Of a DNA stretch of 64,000 bases, positions 10,247 to 22,990 are shown piece by piece. How positions within the stretch are numbered: the stretch's first letter is position 1; every line of letters begins with the position of its first letter. Under the pieces are notes generated by a model that saw only the letters and a list, made by a program, of their open reading frames with translations, was not told the DNA's origin and searched no databases. This DNA is from Ipomoea triloba (taxonomy: Eukaryota > Streptophyta > Magnoliopsida > Solanales > Convolvulaceae): NCBI RefSeq assembly GCF_003576645.1, contig NC_044916.1, positions 14,210,548 to 14,274,547 on the forward strand. Reading direction: 5' to 3'. The position numbers and the translations under genes are program-made.

Positions 10247-12833
10247 GTAACACCCCAATTTTCAACTCTTACATTTATTACAAAATCCGTAATAAAACGC
10301 TGCGGAAGCTTACATCATATCAACAGAAAACCGGGTGCTACCGCCACACCTAGAGTGAATTCTATCACCTCTTTGACAAACTCCACTCTAAGTGCACAGG
10401 CTAAACTTACAACATTAATAACAATCCCTGTCTACATCAAAGAATAGACCTCAACCTGTACTTCCCTTCTATTCCGAGCTCATCGGCTACAGGGGCCCAC
10501 ACTAATCTGCAACTGATAAGAAACACATTGAAGTGCAGTTAGCGCGACGGCTAAGTAAGGAAATCCGATGTCACTCAAAAGTAGACAAAGGTTTGAAAAC
10601 ATAATCATTTGGAAAATAGTATATCGTTCAGTGAATCAAAATCCACTCGTCTCGTAAGACAAAATCATTTCTTTCTCAAAGACGTTACAGAGTAACTCTT
10701 TACTCATTTTTAAAACTTCCTTAGTTTCATATAGTAAGAGTGAGGCCTACAACCTCGGGCCATGGCACTCCAGCCCTCCCGTAGGTTCCTCCCTTATCCC
10801 AACCCCGGGCCGTGGCACTCAAGCCTTCCCGTGGGCACCTCTCCTTATTCCAACATGACGACATAACGGCGAATAGACTTCGCTCAAATAATATAACGAC
10901 CACTGGGCAAGGGCACTTAAAGCCACCCGTGGGTCAATCAAGGTCCTCCTCAACTTACTTTAGAAACTACGGTTTTGAAAACATGATTCTTCCTTCAATT
11001 TTTCTTACTCAAATCATTTCTTTTGGACATATTTCACCAATGAGTCCAATATTTGAAATCGGCTACCTCTTTAGCCCCTGAAGGATTTTCAAACATCATT
11101 TTCTCAAACAATAAGGTTTTGACAACCTTTATATCAAAATAGCATACGTTTTTCAACGTAAGTTTTCATAAACATTTTTGGATACACTTCATATGTCCAT
11201 CTCACACTTAAAATCAACCAACATCCTTAACTATCGTCCTCAACAACTTCCACTATGATCAACACCATTAGATCATAACTTGAGGATATCGTACATCCAA
11301 ATATATATAAATTCTAATAGGTAAGGTCATTGCCTAACCATAACCCAAAAATCATGAGATTATCATTTAATCTCCATCATTAATCCACGTCCTTAGCATC
11401 ACCTAATCACCATTAACTCACTAACTACCTCACAATTATCATTAACACATCCATAATCATACTAAGCATAATTCAGAAAATTTCAGCTTGGCGCAGTCCG
11501 AAAGATTGAGCCGGTAAAAATAGTTCCCGAACTCTTTTTCACTTGAAATTTTTATGGTAGAACCCCAACTTATAGTACTTGATGTCCATAAAAAGTTTTG
11601 GTCATTTTGATCCACGAATAAACACAGAAAATTCCATTTTTGCCCTTGGCAGTGGGCTGTCCGGAATTCTGTCTCTCCCTGGACCAGTTTTGGGAAAAAT
11701 TCCGAAAACCATACTTCCACTACTCCGATCATTATGAAATTTTATATGCGGGTTCTACACTTATAGAACTACATGTCTAAAAAAAATAGGATCAAAATAC
11801 CTTACCAATTTTTCCCAATAAATCTCGGAAGTTACTGCCAGAATCTACCCTGATTTCCTTTCACTATTTTCACAAGTATAAGCCTATATGGACATAAATA
11901 TAACATATACATGCATATCCAAGCTATGAACATGTATAAAAAAATATTTCCAAAGCTCAAAAACACCATATTTCAACCAAAAATCAATTATCCAAATTCA
12001 AGTGACTAATTCCAACTTAAGGGAATTCCTTACCTTGTAAAGGATTTCTAACACCTTAGGAAGCAATTTTGGATCCTTTCCCCAATTTTCACCTTAAAAC
12101 CTAGGTTCAAAATCAACACCATAACATCATGTATCAAGAAATTAAACATAGATTCATAACCTAGGAAGGATTACAAAGCTTTCTACCGAATAATATCGAA
12201 AACTTACCGAATAAATTGGAAGTTTAGAAGGATTTGGCTATGGAACTTTGGAAGAAAAAATGGTGGAAGATGATCACACCTCTCTCTCTCTCTTTTTGGC
12301 ATTTGGGGAAGAAAAGGGAAAAAAAATTCCTTTTATATTTAATCCCAACTTATGGGATAAGCTTTAGGAAAAAAAATAATAAAATAATAAAATATCTCCA
12401 CAACATATCAGTTGTGGTCCAAACAGATAAAGTTTCGGTGGAAAATAATCCAGAAAGAATAATTTTCGAAACCACAAATTTATTCCAGTCAAAAGCTCCA
12501 AAATGGGCTAGGTTCGGTACACTGCGGAAATTTCGCGGTGTACGATCAGAAATAAATTTCGACCCTTATAGCTCATCCAATTTCAACTTAACTAAGCAGG
12601 AAGTTCATACTTAGTCATAACATGCCTAATCATCAATTTTTAAGGAAATCCGAGCTGAAAATTCGTCCTCGAAAATTTTACGGTTCGTGACCGGCACGAA
12701 CGATCGCAGCTTAATGACAACTATACCTCCGTATAAAAATTCCCTTGACATATCGGGAGATCATCTTATGAATGTCATAGCCTAAAGATATATTTTCCGA
12801 CCCTTAGACTTATCGGAAAGACGAGGGGTTACA

Positions 12834-13534
12834 GTCTACCCTCCTTAAAAAGAGTTTCGTCCCCGAAACTCAAAAGCATTTCAGGCCACGATTTTTCCTT
12901 TTGGCTTTGACACTTACAATCCAAACTTTCAGACTCTCAGTCCGAATTACTCCCCTTAATTTCCTACATCTGGCACTCATTAATCAAGAGTCTGCCAAGT
13001 TCCTCCTTACTATTGTCCAAACAGATGACTCAAATCTGTTCCATTGCCATGGCCATACGGTCCATCGCCGAGACATCATTGCTTTCCCTAGCAGGTACGC
13101 TTCGTCTAGGAGGCATCTTGCTGAACAAGCGATTCTGAGTTAGCTCTCTTAAAGTTAGAAGTTAGAATTCGAGGGTCTAACCATTAATCATATTCATCAG
13201 GTAGGTATCCCTACCATGGCATAACAGTAGCAAGGCATCATGTCAACAGCCGACTTAAACCAATATGACCAACAATCATCATATATATGCAATGACAAGT
13301 AGTAATTATACTACGCAACAATTAAATCACATATTATACACGGAATGGCAAGGTACCCCGTTCTCTGTCCGGCCTCCGGCCTCCAGCTCCAGCTCCAACT
13401 CCAACAAGGTCAACTTAAACTGACTCGAACCCTAGGCTGACTCGAATCATAGGCTCTTATACTAACTTGCGACAGAGCCTAACTCATTCTATTGCCCAAA
13501 GTAAGGACCTCAAAACCATGCTCTGATACCACTT
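12834..13534 (-). mobile_element. Interior of element 3 (no pol)
   Basis: Read on the minus strand: PBS TGGTATCAGAGC (13531-13520), leader, gag stub, a tail without coding sequence, hairpin, polypurine tract. The leader contains a run of short pyrimidine-rich CCAGCTCC-type repeats near 13375-13410. Sequence downstream of the stub is unrelated to pol of the full element as far as I can see. Confidence 0.88.
13030..13116 (-). pseudogene. 28-codon gag stub of element 3
   Basis: ATG at 13116 on the minus strand opens the same 28-codon frame as 4878-4964, with the same TGA. It equals the N-terminus of Tekay gag. Too short to assemble particles; it may only mark the start of a cis-acting leader that extends into gag. 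Confidence 0.85.
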
Positions 13535-16120
13535 TGTAACACCCCAATTTTCAACTCTTACATTTATTACAAAATCCGTAATAAAACGCTGCGGAAGCTT
13601 ACATCATATCAACAGAAAACCGGGTGCTACCGCCACACCTAGAGTGAATTCTATCACCTCTTTGACAAACTCCACTCTAAGTGCACAGGCTAAACTTACA
13701 ACATTAATAACAATCCCTGTCTACATTAAAGAGTAGACCTCAACCTGTACTTCCCTTCTATTCCGAGCTCATCGGCTACAGGGGCCCACACTAATCTGCA
13801 ACTGATAAGAAACACATTGAAGTGCAGTTAGCGCGACGGCTAAGTAAGGAAATCCGATGTCACTCAAAAGTAGACAAAGGTTTGAAAACATAATCATTTG
13901 GAAAATAGTATATCGTTCAGTGAATCAAAATCCACTCGTCTCGTAAGACAAAATCATTTCTTTCTCAAAGACGTTACAGAGTAACTCTTTACTCATTTTT
14001 AAAACTTCCTTAGTTTCATATAGTAAGAGTGAGGCCTACAACCTCGGGCCATGGCACTCCAGCCCTCCCGTAGGTTCCTCCCTTATCCCAACCCCGGGCC
14101 GTGGCACTCAAGCCTTCCCGTGGGCACCTCTCCTTATTCCAACATGACGACATAACGGCGAATAGACTTCGCTCTAACAATATAACGACCACTGGGCAAG
14201 GGCACTTAAAGCCACCCGTGGGTCAATCAAGGTCCTCCTCAACTTACTTTAGAAACTACGGTTTTGAAAACATGATTCTTCCTTCAATTTTTCTTACTCA
14301 AATCATTTCTTTTGGACATATTTCACCAATGAGTCCAATATTTGAAATCGGCTACCTCTTTAGCCCCTGAAGGATTTTCAAACATCATTTTCTCAAACAA
14401 TAAGGTTTTGACAACCTTTATATCAAAATAGCATACGTTTTTCAACGTAAGTTTTCATAAACATTTTTGGATACACTTCATATGTCCATCTCACACTTAA
14501 AATCAACCAACATCCTTAACTATCGTCCTCAACAACTTTCACTATGATCAACACCATTAGATCATAACTTGAGGATATCGTACATCCAAATATATATAAA
14601 TTCTAATAGGTAAGGTCATTGCCTAACCATAACCCAAAAATCATGAGATTATCATTTAATCTCCATCATTAATCCACGTCCTTAGCATCACCTAATCACC
14701 ATTAACTCACTAACTACCTCACAATTATCATTAACACATCCATAATCATACTAAGCATAATTCAGAAAATTTCAGCTTGGCGCAGTCCGAAAGATTGAGC
14801 CGGTAAAAATAGTTCCCGAACTCTTTTTCACTTGAAATTTTTATGGTAGAACCCCAACTTATAGTACTTGATGTCCATAAAAAGTTTTGGTCATTTTGGT
14901 CCGCGAATAAACACAGAAAATTCCATCTTTGCCCTTGGCAGTGTGCTGTCCGGAATTTTTCTCTCTCTGGACCAGTTTTGGAGAAAAATTCGAAAACCAT
15001 ACTTATACTACTCCGATCATTATGAAATTTTATATGCGGGTTCTACACTTATAGAACTACATGTCTAAAAAAAATAGGATCAAAATACCTTACCAATTTT
15101 TCCCAATAAATCTCGGAAGTTACTGCCAGAATCTACCCTGATTTCCTTTCACTATTTTCACAAGTATAAGCCTATATGGACATAAATACAACATATACAT
15201 GCATATCCAAGCTATGAACATGTATACAAAAATATTTCCAAAGCTCCAAAACACCATATTTCAACCAAATAATCAATTATCTAATTTCAAGTGACTAAAC
15301 CAACTTAAGGGAATTCCTTACCTCAACCGGGTTACTAGTTCTCGTAGAAGGCTTTTGGAGTTGATTTCCCCAATTTCACCTTAAAACCCTATGATTCCAC
15401 CAACAACATAACACAACATACAAGAAATCTTAACTTAGATTCATAACCTAGGAAGGATTACAAAGCTTTCTACCGAATAATATCGAAAACTTACCGAATA
15501 AATTGGAAGTTTAGAAGGATTTGGCTATGGAACTTTGGAAGAAAAAATGGTGGAAGATGATCACACCTCTCTCTCTCTCTTTTTGGCATTTGGGGAAGAA
15601 AAGGGAAAAAAAATTCCTTTTATATTTAATCCCAACTTATGGGATAAGCTTTAGGAAAAAAAATAATAAAATAATAAAATATCTCCACAACATATCAGTT
15701 GTGGTCCAAACAGATAAAGTTTCGGTGGAAAATAATCCAGAAAGAATAATTTTCGAAACCACAAATTTATTCCAGTCAAAAGCTCCAAAATGGGCTAGGT
15801 TCGGTACACTGCGGAAATTTCGCGGTGTACGATCAGAAATAAATTTCGACCCTTATAGCTCATCCAATTTCAACTTAACTAAGCAGGAAGTTCATACTTA
15901 GTCATAACATGCCTAATCATCAATTTTTAAGGAAATCCGAGCTGAAAATTCGTCCTCGAAAATTTTACGGTTCGTGACCGGCACGAACGATCGCAGCTTA
16001 ATGACAACTATACCTCCGTATAAAAATTCCCTTGACATATCGGGAGATCATCTTATGAATGTCATAGCCTAAAGATATATTTTCCGACCCTTAGACTTAT
16101 CGGAAAGACGAGGGGTTACA

Positions 16121-16217
16121 GTATCAACGTCGATGTAGAGCAGCTTCGGTCACCTTCTAGATGTATAGCAGTTTAAGCTTTGTAACTCTCTCAAACACTA
16201 AGATGTGTTTTCTCGCT
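16121..16217 (-). mobile_element. Sirevirus 3' LTR, part 2
   Basis: Continues the LTR interrupted at 8660/10246 and matches 27183-27279. It starts with the target duplication GTATC and stops at TTTCTCGCT, where Tekay interior sequence takes over. Confidence 0.85.
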
Positions 16218-16827
16218 AGACTCTCAGTCCGAATTACTCCCCTTAATTTCCTACATCTGGCACTCATTAATCAAGAGTCTGCCAAGTTCCTCCTTACTAT
16301 TGTCCAAACAGATGACTCAAATCTGTTCCATTGCCATGGCCATACGGTCCATCGCCGAGACATCATTGCTTTCCCTAGCAGGTACGCTTCGTCTAGGAGG
16401 CATCTTGCTGAACAAGCGATTCTGAGTTAGCTCTCTTAAAGTTAGAAGTTAGAATTCGAGGGTCTAACCATTAATCATATTCATCAGGTAGGTATCCCTA
16501 CCATGGCATAACAGTAGCAAGGCATCATGTCAACAGCCGACTTAAACCAATATGACCAACAATCAGCATATATATGCAATGACAAGTAGTAATTATACTA
16601 CGCAACAATTAAATCACATATTATACACGGAATGGCAAGGTNNNNNNNNNNNNNNNNNNNNNNNNNACCCCGTTCTCTGTCCGGCCTCCGCCTCCAGCTC
16701 CAACTCCAACTCAACAAGACTTCAACTTAAACTGACTCGAACCCTAGCTGACTCGAATCATAGGCTCTTATACTAACTTCGACAGAGCCAACTCATTCTA
16801 TTGCCCAAAATAAGGACCTCAAAACCA
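16218..16827 (-). mobile_element. Tekay interior fragment lacking both LTRs
   Basis: About 610 bp matching the interior of element 3 (about 12925-13517), including the gag stub (16317-16403), without LTR edges or target duplication. It replaces about 485 bp of the Sirevirus LTR (equivalent to 27280-27764), including that LTR's TATA box. It contains a 25-N gap. A retrotransposon cannot normally insert in this form, so misassembly or gene conversion is likely. Confidence 0.75.
16642..16666. other. Assembly gap of 25 N
   Basis: Exactly 25 N inside a stretch that is otherwise continuous with the copy at 13340-13360, so the true gap may be zero or the join may be artificial. Confidence 0.97.
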
Positions 16828-17310
16828 TTTCTTCTTCTCCAAACTTTATTCATGCTTCCTGACCATCATTAAGCCTTTTGGAGAAATGTCAGTTTATCGA
16901 GACCAAGATTGATGTCTCGATTGTTTGATGTCTTGATCCCCATGTATCGAGAGTTCTATCTCTCGAACTCTGCTTATGTCTCGAACTGGGTTGTTGTATC
17001 GAGAGATCCTATCTCTCGGACTCTGCTTATGTCTCGAGACTTAGTTGATGTCTCGCAGACCCTTATTCCTCCAGTGTTGTCCCGTGCCTTCTTCTGATCT
17101 ATCTATAGGATTACAACACGAGACTTTCTAAGATGTTCACACAAGTTTACCTTAAGCTTAAATATTTTCCGAGTTGAGCTCAAGTTACCCGGTTGTATTT
17201 TCGCTCTTAGTTTACTTGTCGAACTTACATTGATTCCTATTTTTCGAGACTTAGGGGATTCTAAAATACATTTTGGTATCATCAAAACCTAATACATTAT
17301 GTTCCTAACA
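16828..17310 (-). mobile_element. Sirevirus 3' LTR, part 3 (U3 start)
   Basis: Matches 27765-28247. On the minus strand the LTR starts TGTTAGGAACATAATG at 17310, directly after the polypurine tract. It contains the CGAGAGATC/TCTCTCGA palindrome cluster at about 16900-17050. Confidence 0.9.
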
Positions 17311-17333
17311 ATTTCCCCCTTTTTGATGATGCC
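17275..17333 (-). promoter_or_regulatory. Polypurine tract and LTR edge enclosed by an inverted repeat
   Basis: On the minus strand GGCATCATCAAAA, the tract AGGGGGAAAT and the first 30 or so bases of the LTR are followed by TTTTGATGATACC. The 13-nt arms (17321-17333 and 17275-17287) pair at 12 positions. The same arrangement is at 28212-28270. Confidence 0.7.
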
Positions 17334-17597
17334 AACACTTATACTTACTTGTATGCCTGATTAGCAAGAAAAGATCATTGATTTTATTCTCAGCGCATAC
17401 GGTAAGTTTGACAAGCGAGCTAATATGCTAAACCATGAAGTAAGAACTCACGCAACACCCCAGCAAAAGATATATATATATATTAACATAACGGGAATGT
17501 TTTACAAGACTTTTAGCAGAAAAGATAAAATAGAAGAAGACAAAAGAGATCAAGAACAATCAGAGATGATCAAGAAAGAGTTATGGACTACGAGAGC

Positions 17598-20500
17598 TTA
17601 CTTCTTGTTTGCTAGAATCTTCTTGTTGATTGCTTCTCGTGTCTTGATGGGGTTTTTTGTGTCTACCAAACTCAGATAGTCATCTGTGACATGGAAGAAT
17701 AGGTAGTTTCTGAAAGCCTCCCCAACAAACTCACCTTCAATTACTTCATTCTTCCACCAGTAGATACATTCTTCTGGAGACATGTTGCTGTGAAGAGACA
17801 TTCCAACATGCTTCACCAGATTGAAGATCTGATGGACGAGACTTTGCTCGGTGTCTTCTCTATTTCCGAACTTGAAGGCGATCATCTTTTGTTCATCTTT
17901 TCTTTCTTTCTCTGTTTGTTGTTCTTGCCTTTTCCTTTTTCTTTCTCTGTCTTCTTCTCTTCGCTTCTCTAATTCTTTTGTGCGCTGAACCCTTAGATCC
18001 TCCTTCCTCTTGGCTTCCTCCACTGCCTTGCTTATTGTCTTTGGGACTTTTGGAGGAGGTCCAGCTGGTTCACTTGCTGCCCTTTTCTTCTTGCTAGTTG
18101 TTGATGTCCTTTCCTGAGTATTTTCCCCCTTGGTGGCATCATCTGTGCGGGAAAGGAGGGTGGACAAGCCTTCGAAGATTGCTTGAAGTTGGGCAGGCAC
18201 TTGGTTCGACAGATCATCGAGTAGTGCTTTCATCACGTCCTGTCGAAGTTCACTGGAATATTGGAAGGCTCGAAGCTCTGCTCGTATCTCAGCTAATTCA
18301 GCTCTCGCACCTGCAGCCTCTGCTCGAGCTACAGCAGCTTCATCTGCAGCTTTCCGTGCTGCATCCTCAGCCCATACTGCCTGTTCGAGAAGTTCGTTAT
18401 GACGGCCTTGGGATTCACTTGTGCCAGCAGCAGGCATTGCAGCATTGCGGACAACAGCGAGTATCCTCTCGAGCTGAGCCATCTTCTGAGATTGATCAGC
18501 CATGAATTGACGCACTTCGCCAATGAAGGCTTATTCGGCCTGTTGATCATAGTCAGAAGTAGAAAAGAGAAGTGAGAAGTACCTTTTATCGGAGGGGACT
18601 TGGGTGCTTCCAGATTTCCACCCATGACTTGCAGTTGCGAGTCCACCTCTCGATTGAGTGTCTGAGGGGTCGCAGGGACATTGGGTTCAGAGCGCGAAGG
18701 TAGCTCCATGTCAGGCGCTTCCCGGTTTCCACCTGAGGGATGGATCACTTCTTGCTCTTCACCTCTCGAACCTGGAGCCTCAGCTTCAGCGACTGTTGTG
18801 ATTGGATCAGCTAGGGAGGGATCTTCGGTATTGGACGCTTCCCGGTTTCCATCCAATAGAAGTTCCCCCTCAGCGTGATCTCTCGAACTAGTGCTGGGAA
18901 CTTGGTCATCTGCTGGTGAGGTTGGAGACGAAGTGTTGACGGGTGCTTCCCTGTTTCCACCTTCGATGGTTGCTTCGTCTTCCTCAGTACCTCTCGAATC
19001 AGCAAGACTTTGGACATTTTGCTCTCGTTGCTCATCAGATTGCACCTCAGCTTGCTCAGGTGAGTCAGGAATCACTATGGTTTCAGGAGCAGCTGGTGCA
19101 CTCCACCTTTCCCTTTCTGTATCGATGGGAAAACCTGGGAGTTGGAGCAACGGTATTTCACCCTCTCGAACTGTCTGTGCTTCATCGGTGTCGTTTGATG
19201 GTGTGGACTTAGGAGCTGGCAGTAGTATGACTGAGCTGGGTGCCACCTCAAGTGCTTCAGAGGTCTCGGATTCACCTCTCGAAGCTGCTACCTGTTCATC
19301 CAGAGCAGAAATGTTTGCTTGGGACAAGGGGATTGCGGCTGTTGGTATTGGATTCTCAGAATCATCTCGAGCAATCCCAGAGGTCTCTCCTGGACCTCTC
19401 GTATCCTCTACTTGATGTCCCAATGATAGAGCAGTGGCAAGCCTGATATCTTCTTGAAATTTGGCTTCTGATTCACGGTCCGTGTCAGGCTCGACTTCTT
19501 GTTCATCAGCAGCTATGCCTTTCCCTTTGTCAGATCTCTCAAGATTTCTCTTGATTGTATTCATTTCATGGGCAAGGTCAAGAAGTTCACTGGCTGGGAG
19601 TTCTGTGAGGTTTAACCAGTTCAACGCGAACATCTCCTCAGCCTCCATATCTGCTGCTTGAGCAATCAGTTGATCAAAAGGGCCTGTTCTCCAGTTTATC
19701 CATCGAAGAACCCTGGAGAAGTCACTTAGGCTTGTTGCATCTTCACCACGGCGATCTAACTGAGTAGTAGCATCATCATTAAAGTCATGAGATCCAGCAG
19801 ATAGGATTTCTGTTGCCGATGCAGCTTCCACTGTTACCTCTCGAACCACCTCTCGTGGTTCCTCAACTTCTGTCTGTACTGGATCACTGATCCCAGTACC
19901 TCCAATCTCTCGAACCTCTTCTCGAGGCTCGACCACAGACTCATCAGCACCCTCAGCATCATCATCAGCATGTAGACGTACAGATAAAGCTCCTGACAGA
20001 GACCTGGTAGGGGGCATCTCTCAACCTCAGTGGCCAGTGTAGCCTGAGGTTCCCCCTGGTCTTGTGCCCTGTCTTCTAATGGTACTTGGATAGTTGAGGG
20101 TGTTACTTCTCGAATCTGAGTGATGGCGATGGTTTTGGCTTTCTTAGCCTTTTTCGATAAGGTGATCCTCTTGATCAGGGTATCCAGAGGCTCATCATCA
20201 GATTCCTTCTCCTTGGCTGGGGCTTTCCTTTTGCCCCTTCCCTTAGGCTTCGAGGGAGAAGGTGCACCCTTAACACCTTTAGCCTTTGGAGCTTGAGATT
20301 TCGTCCTACCCATATAGGTATTCCGATGAATCTCTCGCCCTTCCCTCAGTTCTAAGCCCTTCAAACTTAGAAGATATTGAACAACAAAACCGAAACCAAC
20401 CTTTTTACTGATCGTCAGGTTGGTGTTGGAGACTGAGCTTTGCACCTGCTGTTGAAGAAAATTGAAGATGATGTGTGCCCAGTCCATTTTGTTGTTGTTC

Positions 20501-21078
20501 CAGATGGCGTGGAGGATTTTGAGGATGTCCAGATTGATTTCGTGAGTTCCAGACACCTTGCCGAGCACGAATTTCATGATTAGGTCGGCAGCAAGAACAA
20601 ACCTCTCCTTTAGGTGGAACTTGCGGAGGGCAGAGGATGCTCTTGTCGGAGCAGACTCCAGTCGGATTTTATCCCAAAAAGCTTGCTTGTCCAAGTCGTA
20701 ATCCGAGAGATGCTGGACTGCTTCCTCCGACGTCGCGAAGTCGAATGCCGCTCTGAGGTCACCAACAGAGGTCGTGATATGGAACTCATTGAACCGACTC
20801 TCTATTTTGCCCTTCGTGACCTTGGCATTCGCGAACCATTCAGTGAAGTCGAGTTCATGAATGGTTTGGTAGTCGTGCGTCATGTATTTCATTAGTCCTG
20901 CCTTCTCAAACTTTTTCAAGACTTTCTCCGCCATCTTTGGATTTGACGAGTGGGTGATGAAGCCGTTTTTGTCAAGGATACTCCCCGCCTTGACTTGTTT
21001 GATCTGAGTGCGAATGTGTCGCAACTCCCTCTGATATGCGTCGGAAGATGAAGTTGATGTGGAGGATTCGGATGCCAT
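17598..21078 (-). pseudogene. Sirevirus env-like ORF, broken
   Basis: One long ancestral frame now lies in three overlapping pieces: 21078-19834 (begins MASESSTSTSSS, ATG), 20017-18329 and 18515-17598. The N-terminal third resembles the plant transposon protein domain found in Sirevirus env-like ORFs; the middle is acidic and P/S/T-rich with degenerate GGNREAP repeats; the C-terminal part is a charged coiled coil rich in K, E and R. Against the second copy (28535-31293), this copy has a GAA to TAA stop near 18530 and a one-base loss near 18560. No signal peptide or convincing membrane span is visible, so a role as an envelope is unproven. The name is conventional. Confidence 0.8.
18600..18960 (-). 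repeat. Degenerate GGNREAP-coding repeats in the env-like ORF
   Basis: The translated phrase (G/D)GN(R/L)EA(P/S) occurs four times: starts near 18620, 18730, 18850 and 18960. In DNA the plus-strand core is CTTCCCGGTTTCCA. The second Sirevirus copy has lost one repeat interval exactly between two such cores (near 29650), as expected from slippage. Confidence 0.8.
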
Positions 21079-21699
21079 AGTTGACAGATTTGAGGTTTTG
21101 GAGGGAATGTGTACAGTGTTTAGGATTTGGGGGTTTTGGGTATTCGGTTTGAGCTTGAATCCGGGTAAGGAAGAAGAATTTGGCTTTTATATCATGTGGA
21201 TTCGGGTTGGATATATGGGTAGGGTTAAGAGCTTGACCCGAAAAGGGATCCCGGTTAATTTAAAAGAATTTAAAGGTCAAAAATACCCTTTATAACGGTT
21301 ATGTATGTAAGATATGGTAAGGGTATTTTGGTAAGATATAATACGGTTTTGGATAGTGGGATATAAAGAGATGATATTTATATAAGCATGCTCCCACTTA
21401 TCAAGATAATGCCTTTAAGAGCGGAAAAACCGTCATAACCGAAGACCACGTGGCTAACATTAATGCCCAAAGTTAGCCATTCCACATATATCCGTTGAGC
21501 TCATTAGTTTTACCTCTCGAAGGTAAACTCTCGATTTTGCTAGTTTAAGGATCTTCCCCCTGAGTGATTGATCCCTAAACTTCCTTATTCTCCATCTAAG
21601 CATTCCTGGTTAAGGATCTTCCCCCTGAGTGATCGATCCCTAACCTCCACATGCGAAACAGTTCATGGCACTAAATACAAGAAGATAAGATTTGATCAT
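21079..21699 (-). other. Non-coding spacer between RNase H and env-like ORF
   Basis: About 620 bp with no credible ORF. It holds two near-identical direct repeats near 21546-21580 and 21612-21646, each containing GGATCTTCCCCCTGAGTGAT, whose minus strand gives a purine run AGGGGGAAGATCC like the true polypurine tract. Multiple polypurine-like tracts in this region are, as I recall, described for Sireviruses. A TATA-like or splice signal for the env-like ORF is not obvious. Confidence 0.6.
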
Positions 21700-22990
21700 T
21701 CATCCCAATTCTATCATTCCCAATTCTAACCTTAGTTGAGAGAATCTATTTTCACATAACGCTTTTGTGAAAATATCTGCTAGTTGCTCCTCCGTTGCAA
21801 CGTATTCCAAAGTTATATCCTTTTTCTCAACATGGTCTCGGATGAAGTGATACTTGATATCAATGTGTTTTGTTCTTGAATGTAACACTGGATTCTGAGT
21901 GATAGCTATAGCACTTGTGTTGTCACACATGATCTTAACCTCTTTACATTCAACACCATAATCCAGTAGTTGTTGCTTCATCCATAAAACCTGAGCACAG
22001 CAACTTCCAGCTGCTACATATTCTGCCTCAGCGGTGCTTGTAGCTATCGAATGCTGTTTCTTGCTAAACCATGAGACAAGTCTTCCACCTAGAAACTGAC
22101 ATGTCCCTGATGTGCTCTTTCGATCTATTTTACAACCGGCAAAGTCCGCATCTGAATAACCCATAAGTTCGAAAGATCCACCTCTCGAATACCAAAGTCC
22201 AACACTTTGCGTACCTTTGAGATATCTAAGGATCTTTTTAGATGCATTTAAGTGACTTTCCTTAGGACTTGCCTGAAATCTAGCACATACACCTACTGCA
22301 AAGGATATATCTGGTCTACTAGCAGTTAGATAAAGAAGAGATCCCATGATACCTCGATATGTAGTTTGATCGACCTCTCGACCTTCACTGTCGACATCGA
22401 TACGTAGAGAGGTTCCCATGGGTACTTTGACTGAGGATTTCCCTTCTATGTTGTATTTTCTGAGCAGATCCTTGGTGTATTTCTCCTGATTGATGAAGAT
22501 ACCTTCCTTAAGCTGTCTCACTTGTAATCCAAGGAAGTAGTTGAGTTCTCCCATCATGCTCATCTCGAACTTCCCTTTCATCAACCTGGAGAACTTCTCG
22601 CACAAGTCTGGATTGGTGCTTCCAAAAATGATATCGTCCACATAGATTTGCACCAATAAGATGTGATCCTCATCCTTAATTCTAAACAGTGTTTTGTCCA
22701 CTAGGCCTTTGGTGAACCCACACTGAAGTAGAAAATAGGATAAGGTGTCATACCAAGCTCTCGGAGCTTGTTTTAAGCCGTAAAGTGCCTTCTTCAACTT
22801 GTATACTTTGTTAGCTCCCACGTCCTTCAAGAAACCCGGAGGTTGTTCAACGTACACCTCTTCTTCGAGAAGTCCGTTCAGAAAAGCGCTCTTGACATCC
22901 ATTTGATATACTTTAAAGTCTTTGAAGGCGGCATATGCGAGAAATATGCGTATGGCTTCGAGACGTGCCACTGGAGCGAAGGTTTCATCA
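21700..22990 (-). pseudogene. Sirevirus RT (C-terminal part) and RNase H
   Basis: The frame opens at the join near 22990 with [14 protein letters not shown], the middle of the copia RT. Visible motifs: [15 protein letters not shown] (first catalytic Asp region), YVDDIIFGS (YVDD active site near 22630), [10 protein letters not shown], then RNase H with [16 protein letters not shown] and HIDIKYHF. The fingers part of RT and the linker from integrase are absent, so the enzyme cannot be complete. The frame ends in a stop at 21700, at the usual end of copia pol. Confidence 0.92.

Larger units (their letters stand above)
10247..16120 (-). mobile_element. Complete non-autonomous Tekay-type element 3
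   Basis: Two LTRs of 2587 bp (10247-12833) and 2586 bp (13535-16120) flank a 701-bp interior. Target duplication GTATC is present at 10242-10246 and 16121-16125. The plus-strand left edge reads GTAACACCCC, lacking the expected first T. The interior has the PBS (13520-13531), a gag stub, the hairpin (12852-12871) and the polypurine tract next to 12833, and no PR, RT, RNase H or IN. Movement would need enzymes from an autonomous relative such as 47043-58186. TATA boxes lie at 12330-12337 and 15617-15624. It sits inside the Sirevirus 3' LTR, so it is younger than that insertion. Confidence 0.92.

Noticed and set aside
18891..19415. 174-codon ORF on the plus strand, repeated at 29694-30218
   Set aside because: Antisense shadow of the Sirevirus env-like ORF; no domain and biased composition.
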